From assembly GCA_019918135.1 (NCBI GenBank), contig WBZZ01002713.1, positions 25,001-89,000 of the forward strand: a stretch of DNA of 64,000 nucleotides, in the 5' to 3' direction. Positions 50,131 through 60,182 of this stretch are shown piece after piece. Origin of the DNA: Paulinella micropora (Eukaryota; Cercozoa; Imbricatea; Euglyphida; Paulinellidae). The notes beneath the pieces were generated by a model. The model was given only the letters and a program-made list of their open reading frames with translations, had not been told where the DNA came from and ran no database searches. Positions within the stretch are counted from its first letter, which is position 1. Each line of letters opens with the position of its first letter. The position numbers were made by a program, and so were the translations under genes.

Positions 50131-52145
50131 ATGAACACCAGGGTGGGCGAGCTCAGGGTGTGGGCACTGGGCTTCATTACTGAATACTGCCGGCTACAAT
50201 GCTTGTACGTCAAACCGCTAACGCGCATGCTCGTGGAGGGGCACCGTGACGACGGGAGCAGTATTGTTTTTTCCATCTACGAGTCCTTGCTGGCGTCGCT
50301 GCACACCGTCGCCAGCACTATTCTCACCCAAACCACCCTGAGCCATGAAGAGGTAGCGCAGGTAATTCAGCGCGAAATTATCCCGCGCCTGGACTCTTTC
50401 ACACGCTGGCACGCTTCTACCGACACGCACATGACGTGCATCAAGGCCGCCATTGCTGCCTCGAGCAGGGGCAAGGCCTGGCTGCGAGCCGTCAGGACCT
50501 TGGTCCACAACCAAGACCTCGCCGCGGCCCTTAGCTACCCGTAGTACTACGCGCAACTGCTGGCGCTCTGGGGCCTCCGGGAGACCCTGCCGGACGGGGA
50601 TGCGCTGCGTCTGTCGCTAGTGTCCGCGAAACGCCTGGCGGACAAGGGCTTGTTCGATCATATCTACGGGAGGCTGGCGCAGTTTCTGCAGTTGTCCAGC
50701 CAGCAGCAGTATCCCAGCGGCTTTGGCCTGCTTTTTTTTTTGTCTTGACAAGCCCGGCGGGCGCCACGGCGCGTCCTACCTGGAAGTGCGAGCCTTTGTC
50801 TATCCCGACTGCCTCATCTTCTGTTCGGCCAGCAGTTCGGAACCACAATATCAGGGCGTTGCCACCCATCTCTCCCCTGCACCCCGTAGATGGTGCGGCG
50901 GACCCCCCCGCCAACGCCAGACCGCTGGCTGCAGGCGTCAGGCTGATGATGCACCAGCGGAATTTGCGGTTTGTGACCCCGCCCGAGCAGGCGCCCGAGT
51001 GCCAGCCCCAGCTTAGGCTGAAACACCTTGGGCAGTACGATGAAGCACAGGGCACGGATTTGCTGCTGCACGTGCCGCCGGGGTCCTGCAAGAGCTGGGT
51101 GGCCCTGCTGCGCGCTACGGGGGTCTATGATTTAGATAGCAAGCAGAGCGCAGCCCTCGTGAATGCGATCCGTGGGTCAGGCGCCGCTCTTGACGCCTCG
51201 CCGACTCCCTCGCCGATTTCCACGCCTACCAGAAATTCCTGGGACAGCTTGACGGGCAGCACCTCCGAGCCGCGACCGCTTGTGACCAACGCGGACGGGC
51301 CGCACGCTAGCTCACCCACAGAAGAACAGGTGGGCGGCGGGGCCGTGCCGCCCGCACCGCCCCTGCTTCCTCCGAAGAGGGACCATCCTCCGCGCCGCAT
51401 TTCCGCCGAGCTAGCTGTGGACACGACGGGCGCCCCGCTACACCGGCAACGTACACTGCCACCTTTACCCAAATTTCATTCAGCAGATTTGGGAACGGGC
51501 TCTTTAGGCACGACCGTCTTTGTGTTGCCTCGCAAGCTACCGCTACCCCCAAGAGCGAGCAGCTCAGAGCACGGCCTGCTGTCGCCGACAAGGTGCCCGC
51601 CTCCCCTAGATATAAAAGCTCTAAACAGGCCTCACCCACCGGCGCCTAACACGGTGCCGCCCCGCCGCCCTCGCGGTACGCTGTCCGGCGTTGCGAAACC
51701 AGCTGAGGGAGAGCCACCCGCTCTGGAAGACGACGTGGCTGACAATTTAAACGGGCCCGATTTCGAGGGCCCGGTAGAACTCCCGGCCCCACAGTCCTAC
51801 AATAGGATCGCGTCAGCACCCCCCGTGCTGACCAGGCACAGAAGCTCCACTTGCTACAGTATGCCCGAGCCCTGCACGAGCAGGTCTGTGAACCGTGGGG
51901 AAGCTAGGGGCGAGCCGGGCTCGCCGAGACACGGCCTGCCCTTTGGTGCAGAAGATCTCCAGCACCAACTCCTAGAATTACAAAAAACCCCCACGCTGCA
52001 AAATAGAAGCTTTAGCTTGGAGTCGCCCGGCTTGTTGCAAGGCAGGCTGAACTCGCGTCGCAGTGTTCTGACGCCTTGCTCCGACGACTCGACCAGCGAA
52101 GGTTCAAATGGCTTTGAAGAAGAAAAATGCAACAACAAGAAATAA
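50131..52145 (+). CDS. unknown protein with long Pro-rich C-terminus, interrupted frame
   Basis: ATG 50131 (MNTRVGELRVWALGFITEYC) starts a helical domain ('EEVAQVIQREIIPRLDSFTR', 'ACIKAAIA'-like segment). An in-frame TAG lies at 50542-50544, after which the same frame stays protein-like ('YYAQLLALWGLRETLPDGDA', 'IYGRLAQFLQLSSQQQ'). At a T10 tract (~50730) the reading moves to another frame ('ASYLEVRAFVYPDCLIFCSA') and near 50900 to a third, which runs to TAA 52143-52145. That last part has 'LRFVTPPEQAPECQPQLRLK' and then ~330 Pro/Ser-rich, probably disordered residues. Both shifts sit at or near homopolymers (T10; C7). Function unknown. Total length would be ~670 residues. Confidence 0.45.
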
Positions 52146-52354
52146 AAAATAGAGACCGCACTTCTATCGATTTCCAAAGCCGGCCGGTCAGCAGCTAGAC
52201 CCCCTTGCGGCATCCTCCAAAAAAAAGAAAGAAAGCAGTTGCTTTTAATAAGATTGTCTTTGCGGGCGGGGCGCGTGTTTGGGAAAAAAAAAAAAAAAAA
52301 GACAGTCAAGAAGATGGATAGCGAGCATCTTGGCGATGGATAGCGAGCGTCTTT

Positions 52355-52877
52355 TCAAGGATTCGGCACCATGCTCTGCATCGACATCTTCTCCTCGAAT
52401 TCAGCGAAGCGCCAATGTTTGACCAGCAACGTGTGCTGTTTCTGTAAGATTGCTAATCTCTTACTTTTTTCAAACAGAGAGCGTAGGTAGTCCTCGGCGG
52501 CAATCATGAGTGCATACAGGGCTGATTTGTTGTATCTCTCGACCTTGCCCCCGATTTGCATAACTTGTCTGTACAAGCGTCGGCGGAACGGTGCCCGCCG
52601 CAGTGCGAAGTGGTTCAGACTAAACTTTTGGGTCCTGTTGCACTCTGCGTTCAGCAAGCGGTAGCGCTTGATCACTCTCTTGGGACGTTGTTCGGGCTCT
52701 TCCTCGTGCTTTTTCTTTTTTTGTTTTCTTGTCGCTCTTCTTGTCGCTCTTCTTGCTGTGAGTCTTGCTGTGCTGCTTCTGTTTCTTCTTGTTGGATTCA
52801 TCATCGGCCTTCTTGGGGACCTCGCGCGCCTTCTTGCGTCTGCTCTTGCTCTCGTGGGCATATTTCGTACGAGCCAT
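52355..52877 (-). CDS. divergent histone H3 variant
   Basis: ATG 52877 gives MARTKYAHESKSRRKKAREV, sharing the ARTK start of histone H3. A long Lys/Ser-rich tail with repeated SDKK units follows. Near an A7 run (~52720) the reading moves by one frame into the histone fold: 'RRAPFRRRLYRQVM' (helix 1; H3 'RKLPFQRLVREI'), 'NKSALYALMIAAEDYLRSLF' (helix 2; H3 '[20 protein letters not shown]'), 'EKSKRLAILQKQHT', then 'LLVKHWRFAEFEEK' (helix 3). Spacing from the PF of helix 1 to helix 2 is one residue longer than in canonical H3. A longer loop 1 is a trait of centromeric H3, but the extra residue may instead lie in helix 1. The product would be ~170 residues. The shift may be a homopolymer error. 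Confidence 0.6.
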
Positions 52878-52924
52878 TGTTGTTTTTTGACCAGCAGCTT
52901 GTGGTTTATGCTCTTGCTGTTGAT

Positions 52925-53920
52925 TCTAAACAAAACACAAGGGGAAGGGTGGGGAGGGGACCGCCTCCCGCAGATGCGCTTGTTTTTGGTCATCGCGCCC
53001 CCTCCCTCTCTTCCCCAACACTGTTTTTGCCCCCCCCCCCCCCCCTGCCTCTCGTCTGCCCCTTCCCCCCCTCCCTCTCCCACCCGCCCTCCTTTCTTCC
53101 CCCCTCCCGTCCCCTCTCCTCCCTCATTGCTTCCCCCACCCCCCCCCCCGCCCCCCCCCCCTTTCCCCCACCACGCTCGCTTACACAACCCCCTCACCAC
53201 GCTCGCTTTTTACAAGTGGAGAGGGGGGAGGGCCGGGGGGGTGGGCGAAGGGGGGGGGCCAAGGTGTGCTAACTATTTCTTGATCCACTTCCTTCTTTTT
53301 CTTCTACCTGCTGGCTTCCCCGCCCCCAGCTCCCCCTCCCCCCCCCCCTCTCTCTCTCTCTGTAGTCTCTTTAGAAGCCCGTTCCTTTTTTTTTTGTTTT
53401 GAACGAGCAGAAGAAGAAGAGGAAGAAAAAAATGGTGGGGGGGGGGGGCCGGAGGGGAGGCTAGCCGAACAAGATCTGCCAGAAAACCGTGTGTGGGAGT
53501 AAGGGGGGGGGGGTGGGGGGCGGATTTTCTGCACCCCTCTTCGCTCTGCTTTTTTTTTTTTACAAGCTTCCCGGGGAGGCGGCCGGGGGGGGGGGGGGCG
53601 CGGCCTTCCCTACGCTGAAAACCTAAGAAACAAAAAGAGCCTGTAAATAACACCTCTCCCATTCCTCTCTGCCCCCCGCCCCGCCCCCCGCCCCGCCCCC
53701 CCCCCACCCAATTATTTGTACCCCTTCTCCCCTCCCTTTTTTCTGTCCATCCTTTTTTCTTTCCTCCCCTGCCATCCTCCTCCCCCTCCCTTCCCCCCCC
53801 CCCCCCCCCCCCCCAATTCACAACCCTTTCTCCGTTTGTTTTCTTTCCATTCTAGTAGCTCTTTTTTTTTTTTTTTTTTTTTGTCCCTCCCCTCGTTTCC
53901 CCTCTCCCCCTCGCCACCGT
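52925..53920. other. C/T-rich low-complexity intergenic region
   Basis: Long C runs (about 17 at 53029, 26 near 53788) and CT-rich filler, with G runs at 53435, 53505 and 53587. Open frames on both strands are Pro/Ser or Gly/Arg products of composition. I see no gene. Confidence 0.6.
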
Positions 53921-53990
53921 GTTTTGTTTTGGCTCAGGCCATGCCGCAACCCACCGTGTTTTGTTTTGGCTCAGGCCATGCCGCAACGAA
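53917..53990 (+). repeat. 37-bp direct duplication spanning a start codon
   Basis: Two adjacent copies of ACCGTGTTTTGTTTTGGCTC followed by AGGCCATGCCGCAAC. Each contains an ATG (53941 and 53978), and the two are in different frames because the unit is 37 bp. Confidence 0.9.
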
Positions 53991-54890
53991 AGCGTGGCGG
54001 CAGCAATGCGGAGATTAGGACACGAGGCGAGCAGGCAGGCCCCTCGCGCTGCGTTTTCTTTGGTGCTGAACCACCCGTCTCGCTAGACGCCGCCAGTGCG
54101 GTCTGGGTCTTTGAACATTACCTGTACGAAAACGCTCTAAGGCACGACCTTCTAGAAGAAAAGCGTCACAATGGACACCCTGAGGCACGCGAGCACTACA
54201 GCCTGCAGCTTTCGGACCAAGAACTGGCCATCCTTGCCGAGGCTATGATAGGCAGACCCTGGCAGTGCTTTTACGAACACATGGATAACTCACACGACCC
54301 CTGCCTGGCTAACAGCGAAAAGATTCAGAGCTGGGGCTACGTTGCCGCCACCAGGTATGATGCGCAAGCGAGATCACTGTTCATGTACACGTACCCGTAC
54401 GACAATGAGGAGGGGATCACCAGCGTGCGGCGCCTGCGTGACCCCGACGGCCCCAAGGGCGCTAGCATCCAGCACGTGCGCAACATCGTAACCAACCAGG
54501 CCTGGGTGCTGGAAAATTCGTACTGCAAGCGACTTCATGGGCGAGTGCGCGCTGGCGCCCGAGCACTGCTTTGTATACATGGAACCGGTCACCACTAGCT
54601 GGGACGTTAATCTGCCCAACCAGACCGCGGACCTGAGCCGTCTGGCTTATAAGGAAAATTACCTAAACCGCGCCTCGCACGCCGCCGGCGGGGGGTGGGA
54701 CAACCTCTTAGTCGCATTCAATCCCGCCCGCAAGCCTTGGGGCGTTCTTTGCTCGCCCCCGCTACCAACAGTGGGGGGGAAAAGAACGGGCGGGAAGGGG
54801 CGCACGAAAGAATGCACGGCGTTCGGGGGGAGGGGCTGTTGGTCAGGCTTGCACTCCCGCCCCGCCCCGCCCATTTCAGGGCCTCGGTAA
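53978..54890 (+). CDS. unknown protein, one frame change
   Basis: ATG 53978 (MPQRKRGGSNAEIRTRGEQA), the second of two duplicated starts, is in frame with the long reading. Conserved-looking parts are 'PVSLDAASAVWVFEHYLYEN', 'LSDQELAILAEAMIGRPWQC' and 'SWGYVAATRYDAQARSLFMY'. Near nt 54525 the frame moves by one. Protein-like reading continues with 'MGECALAPEHCFVYMEPVTT' and 'LAYKENYLNRASHAAGGGWD', becoming low-complexity after ~54740. The true end may be earlier than 54890, or an intron may link it to the gene at 54966 in the same frame (there is a GTAAGC at 54888). Function unknown. Confidence 0.45.
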
Positions 54891-54965
54891 GCGTTGGGCG
54901 GGGGGCGGCCTAATTCGGAATCTCTTTGAAAATCTATACCCAAACAAGCGCTGGACTTGCTAGCC

Positions 54966-55427
54966 ATGAAAACCTATTCCTTGCACAGCAACCGGCCCGT
55001 GATGGAGACCACTGCAGAAACTAGGCTGACCCCTACCACCGTGCCAATCCCGCAAGTAGTCATCGAGCAGGCGGCGGCTCCTACGGAGCCACGCCCCGAC
55101 GTCAGACAGGGTGGCTGGGGCAGTATTAGGCGCGCACTGGCAGCACAGAAAACCGCCCCGGCGCAGGCGGTGCAAGTAGAACCGGCCAAGTCGGATCTGC
55201 AGCAGAAGCTCGTTTCGGCAGAGCGCCATGCGGCGGCCTCTCTCATGAGCACGGCACCGGAGGTCCTGCACAAGAGGGCCCGCAGTGAGTTCGAGGCACC
55301 AGCAGCTCAGACCACCGCTGATGATCACCCGTTCGGGAAGTATTTTATCGGAGAAAATACTCTGAAGCTGCGCATGCCGGAAGGCCACTGGAAATCAATG
55401 CGTGGGAGAGCTGAGCGGTCCGGGTAA
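54966..55427 (+). CDS. unknown Ala/Pro-rich small protein or 3' exon
   Basis: ATG 54966 (MKTYSLHSNRPVMETTAETR) leads through a disordered Ala/Pro/Gln-rich region ('PQVVIEQAAAPTEPRPDVRQ') to a short conserved-looking C-terminus ('DDHPFGKYFIGENTLKLRM') and TAA 55425-55427. It is in the same frame as the end of the gene before it, so it may be its last exon. No domain is recognised. Confidence 0.4.
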   Translation: MKTYSLHSNRPVMETTAETRLTPTTVPIPQVVIEQAAAPTEPRPDVRQGGWGSIRRALAAQKTAPAQAVQVEPAKSDLQQKLVSAERHAAASLMSTAPEVLHKRARSEFEAPAAQTTADDHPFGKYFIGENTLKLRMPEGHWKSMRGRAERSG

Positions 55428-55455
55428 AAAAGACCCGCACAAAAAAAAGAGAATT

Positions 55456-55484
55456 GAAAAGAGAGAGAGAGAGAGAGAGAGGGT
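55456..55484 (+). repeat. (GA)n microsatellite
   Basis: About 14 GA units just after the stop of the small gene. It yields a (Ser-Leu)n run in the minus-strand frame 55395-55679, which otherwise starts MTLHEHNLPPFDLPFSTKPA and is too weak to call as a gene. Confidence 0.85.
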
Positions 55485-55974
55485 GGGGCTGGACGACCGC
55501 CCATTCTTTTGTAACCTCTCTCTTGCACCAAAAACCTCAAATTTGTGCACGTCCGCGCTTTTCTTGCGCGGGTGACAGTCCTCCCCAGCTATTTCGTTGG
55601 GCTTGGTTCTCTTGTCTGACGCGGGTTTCGTAGAGAAGGGCAGGTCGAACGGGGGCAGGTTATGTTCATGCAAAGTCAAGACAACTCGCTCTTTTTTTCT
55701 TTATTAAAAGTTTTTGTTGGTCTGAAACAGACCGAAACGCAAGAGAAAAGGAAAAATCCTAGTAAACTTAATGTGCCCGGCGCGCCAGTGATTTTGTCTA
55801 GAGGTTTGCAATTTAATACGATAGATTTTACTTTTTGTTCTAAGAATTGTGTCCGGCGGAGCCGATATCTCCGTTGTCGTCCGGCAAGAAAAGACAAAAA
55901 AAGAAAGGAAAACCAGTAGATGGCCATTGTCGAGGCACAACGACTATGCACACGTACAACAGCTCTGTACACAC

Positions 55975-56425
55975 GACAATACACACACAAACACACAAAC
56001 ACACAACCTCACACACACACAGACACACAAACACACGCATACAAACACACACACACACACAGACACACAAACACACGCATACAAACACACACACACACAA
56101 ACACACAAACACACACACAAAACACACAAAACACACAAAACACACAAACACACACACACAAACACACAACACACACAAACACACAAACACACACACAAAC
56201 ACACAAACACACGCACAAACACACGCACAAACACACACACACACACACACAAACACACAAACGCACACACAAACAAACACACACACACACAAACACCCAA
56301 ACACACACACAAACACCCAAACACACACAAACACCCAAACACACACACAAACACACACACACACACAAACACCCAAACACACACACAAACACCCAAACAC
56401 ACACACACACACAAACGCAAACACA
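55975..56425 (+). repeat. CA-rich satellite
   Basis: ~450 bp of ACACAAAC / ACACACAC units with periodic CACCCAAACAC variants. Long open frames here (poly His/Thr, or poly Cys/Val on the other strand) are artefacts of the repeat. Confidence 0.95.
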
Positions 56426-56542
56426 TAACAGGACTGTGGCACACACCTGCAAACAGATCTGTACACACAAGTACACACAAAACAAGGACTACTGCACACG
56501 AAACTGCGAGCCAACATTAGACTGTGTGCAAAAAAAGATTTG

Positions 56543-56830
56543 GGATGTTGGCACGATTGCGCAAACCCAATGTTGGCACCATTGCGCAAACCCAATGTTG
56601 GCACCATTGCGCAAACACAATGTTGGCACCATTGCGCAAACCCAATGTTGGCACCATTGCGCAACCCAATGTTAGCACCATTGCGCAAACCCAATGTTGG
56701 CACCATTGCGCAAACCCAATGTTGGCACCATTGCGCAAACCCAATGTTGGCACCATTGCGCAAACCCAGTGTTGGCACCATTGCGCAAACCCAATGTTGG
56801 CACCATTGCGCAAACCCAATGTTGGCACCT
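56543..56830 (+). repeat. 25-bp minisatellite, ~11.5 copies
   Basis: The unit AATGTTGGCACCATTGCGCA plus AACCC repeats head to tail with few changes and no unique spacers. Each unit holds the palindrome TGCGCA. Confidence 0.95.
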
Positions 56831-56974
56831 ATGATCGCCCCAAAAGCCCATGGAAAGAACCGCGTAGTTATGTAATTTTTTGACGCAAAAATAATTTTGG
56901 AAGGGGGCGCCGGGCAGTTTTTTAGTCTTTTGTGCTTGGGGTCTACTGCTACGCTGCAGAATCAAGAGCATATG

Positions 56975-57105
56975 CTGTGTGTGTGCATTCTTGTGTGTTT
57001 GCAAAAGAAATTAGGTGGGTTGTGTGTGTGTGTGACACTATGCAGAAGGAAATGTATGAGTTGTGTGTGCATTCATTTTTGCGTGTGTGCAAAAGAAGGT
57101 GCGTG

Positions 57106-57145
<40 letters not shown>

Positions 57146-57243
57146 TCTTGCGTGTGTGCGTGTGCGTGACACTGTGTGCAAAAGGAAATGCATGCGCTGT
57201 GTGTGTGCATTCATTTTTGCGTGTGTGCAAAAGAAGGTGCGTG

Positions 57244-57279
<36 letters not shown>

Positions 57280-57715
57280 TCTTGCATGTGTGCGTGTGCG
57301 TGACACTGTGTGCAAAAGGAAATGCATGCGCTGTGTGTGTGCATTCATTTTTGCGTGTGTGCAAAAGAAGGTGAGTGGGTTGCGTGTGCGTGACACTGTG
57401 TGCAAAAGGAAATGCATGAGCTGTGTGTGTGTGCATTCATTTTTGCGTGTGTGCAAAAGAAGGTGAGTGGGTTGCGTGTGTGTGACACTGTGCAAAAGAA
57501 GGTGAGTGGGTTGCGTGTGTGTGTGACACTGTGCAAAAGGAAATGCGCGAGTTGTGTTTGTGTGTGTAAGTGTGTGTGTGTGCAATCTTGCGTATGTGTG
57601 TGTGTGTGTGTGTGTGCAAAAGAAAGTGCGTGGGTTGTGTGTGTGGTTGTGCGCGTGTGTGTGCAAAGTCTTGCGTGTATGTGTGTGCATACAAAGAAAT
57701 GCATGGATTATGTGT
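56975..57715 (+). repeat. GT-rich ~120-bp tandem repeat
   Basis: Several units share the landmarks GACACTGTGTGCAAAAGGAA, GCATTCATTTTTGCGTGTGT, GCAAAAGAAGGTG and a GT run of variable length. Reading frames here are repeat artefacts. Confidence 0.9.
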
Positions 57716-57951
57716 TGTAAATCGATAATCTAAACTCTTCCGCACGTCTTTGCACCCCACGCCCTTGGTTTTCTTGGTCTGTAAAAAAACAGGCCTTTTT
57801 TCATTGACTCAACCACGCACAAACGCGGTTACGACGGATTTGCCAACAATATCTGATGGAGAACCACGAGGTGCTCACGAATTCGTTTGTTCTTTTTCTA
57901 ATAGTTTGTCTAGGACAAACTGTATAGGACTTCAAAGAATTCAAAGCGTTT

Positions 57952-59218
57952 ATGGCCGCCAAGTTTCAGACGACAAACAACGGCGTAATTGCGGATCAGG
58001 TGAGAATTTTCTCGGCGTTTGTGATTTGCTAGCTTCTATGTTGCTAGTATTTTTTCTCAGTGTGTTTTTGTGTTTCTTTGCAACACTGTGTTATGTCTTG
58101 TGTATCTCTTTTTTTGTCAGGGCCATCTAGTGCATAGCTTAGCCAGCAACGATGTTCCGCAGGGAACGGTATTATTATGCCATACCTTTTTTTTATACAC
58201 CTTGTTTTTACCTACCAGCAAACGAAACCAATGTGTTGCTTTTTTGCAGTTTGCACCGCCAATGAGCAACCCAGTCTTTTCAAGCCAGTGTGCTATGAAT
58301 CAACAAGCCTACACGCTGGTTTCTCTCCCTTCATTTTTATGTTACCTATCTGTCTTGTGTATTTCCTTTGTTGTCAAAAGCTTTCTAGTGCCTAGCTTAG
58401 TTAGTAGCACCTCCCAATGTTCCGCAGGAGATAATATGCCATACCTTTTTTTTTTGATACACCTTGTTTTACCTACCAGCAAACAAGACACCAGTGTATT
58501 GCTTTTTTGCAGTTTGCACCGCCAATGAGCAACCCGGTCTTTTCAAGCCAGCCTGCCATGAATCAACAAGGCTACACGCTGGTCTCTCTCCCCTTATTTT
58601 TGGGTTACTTATCTGTCTTGTGTATTTCCTTTGTCGTCAGGGCTCTCTAGTGCATAGCTTAGCCAGCAGCACTACCAATGTTCCGCAGGAAACGGTATAT
58701 ATGCCATACCCTTTTTTTGATACACCTTGTTTTTACCTACCAGAAAACGAAACCAATGTGTCACTTTGTGCAGTTTGCACAGCCAATGAGCAGCCCGGTC
58801 TCTTCCAGCCAGCCTGCCGCGAATCAACACGACTACACGCCGGTCTCTGCCCATATTCTATCTCTCTCTCTCTCTTTCTCTCTCTTGTCTAATCTTTTTT
58901 TCTGTTTCTCTTTTGATAGATCCAAAGACACACTATGCTTGCAAGCCCTACAACAGAGTCGGCGCAGCTGCTGGTTTTTGCTCCCACCCCTCCTCCTTTT
59001 CCTTTCCCTTCTCTCTCTTTTGACTTCAGTCCTCGTGTAATACGTGATGTACCCCCCCCCCCCCTCTGCAAAAGTCTCCCCTTCTTTACTCTTTTTTTTG
59101 TCTTGTTGTTTTTTAGCAGAGAAGCTCTTCTCTAGCCTTTGGGGCGTCAAGGCCTTCATCATCACGTTTGCTAGCTAGCAACACCAATGTTCCGAACAGA
59201 ACGGTATTGATATTGTCT

Positions 59219-59251
<33 letters not shown>

Positions 59252-60134
59252 GTATACACGTACAAAAACACTGTCTTATATTCCAGAGAGCCGAACTATC
59301 GTGTCGCTTGCAGTTTGCACAGCCAATGAGCAACGCAATCTCTTCAGCCCGGCCTGCCACGAATCTACCAAACTACATGCCGGTCTACTACCCGCCTCCT
59401 TCTCCCCCCCCCCCCCCCCCCGCGCCCTCTTTCTCTATTTTTGTCTCTCTCGCTCTCTCTCTCGTCTAGTCTTTGCACGTTTCTGTTTTGTTAGATCCCA
59501 AGACACACTGTGCTTCCAAGCCCTAAACCAAACCTGGCGCAGCCGCTGGTCTCTGTCTCCTCCTTTTCCCTCCTCCTCTCTCTTGCGCCCTCTCCAGACT
59601 CCGTAATTTGTGATGTACCCCCGGCCCTCTGCAACAGTCTTCCCCCCCCCCCCCCCCCCCCTTTTTACTTTTTTCTGTCTTGTTGTGTTTTTTTTTCTAG
59701 CAGAGAAGCTCTCCTCTAGCCTATGGGGCGTCAGGGCCTTCATCATCACAATTGCCTTACCTTACACAAGAACAGCCACAGGTTTTTCTTTTCCCTTTCT
59801 CTCACACTCTCTGTTGTTTTCTTTTTTTGTTCGTGCGCCTTTTCCTTTGAAATCAAAACGACCGCCAAATGCTATGACATGTGTAGTTGGCAGCCAGCTC
59901 TTCTACTGTTTTGGCTGAACCTATGATGATGAGTCGCCCGGGCCCTGCGAGCCTTCCGTCGCAATCGGTGGTCCCGTCCAGCTCACAAACCCCCCCCCCC
60001 CCCCCCCCCCCCCCCGCGCCACATGGCCCCCCTCCCTCCTGGCATAAACCATTTTTGGTGTAGGAATCCCACGAGTCAAGCGGCGTGGACAATCTACAAC
60101 CAGCGGTCCAACAGGTTCTTGCTCCTCCTACCCT

Positions 60135-60182
<48 letters not shown>

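Noticed and set aside
5759-50544. UAG reassigned to an amino acid, suggested by in-frame TAG at 5759 and 50542
   Set aside because: TAG ends other genes (25137, 40674), and TAA also interrupts family-1 copies (4748, 33072). Decay or errors explain both.
55395-55679. Minus-strand 94-residue gene starting MTLHEHNLPPF
   Set aside because: Its second half is a GA-repeat product and it has no recognisable domain. The first ~55 residues are plausible but unsupported.
56543-56830. Regular 25-bp repeats as a CRISPR array
   Set aside because: Units are head to tail with no unique spacers, and the setting is eukaryotic. It is a minisatellite.
55840-57760. Many long open frames over the CA and GT arrays (poly-Cys/Val, poly-His/Thr proteins)
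   Set aside because: They follow directly from dinucleotide repeats lacking stops in all frames. There is no codon or domain signal.
59030-59060. An extra mini-exon between 58974 and 59119, after TTCAG
   Set aside because: No donor gives a length divisible by three, and the skipped version keeps the frame perfectly.
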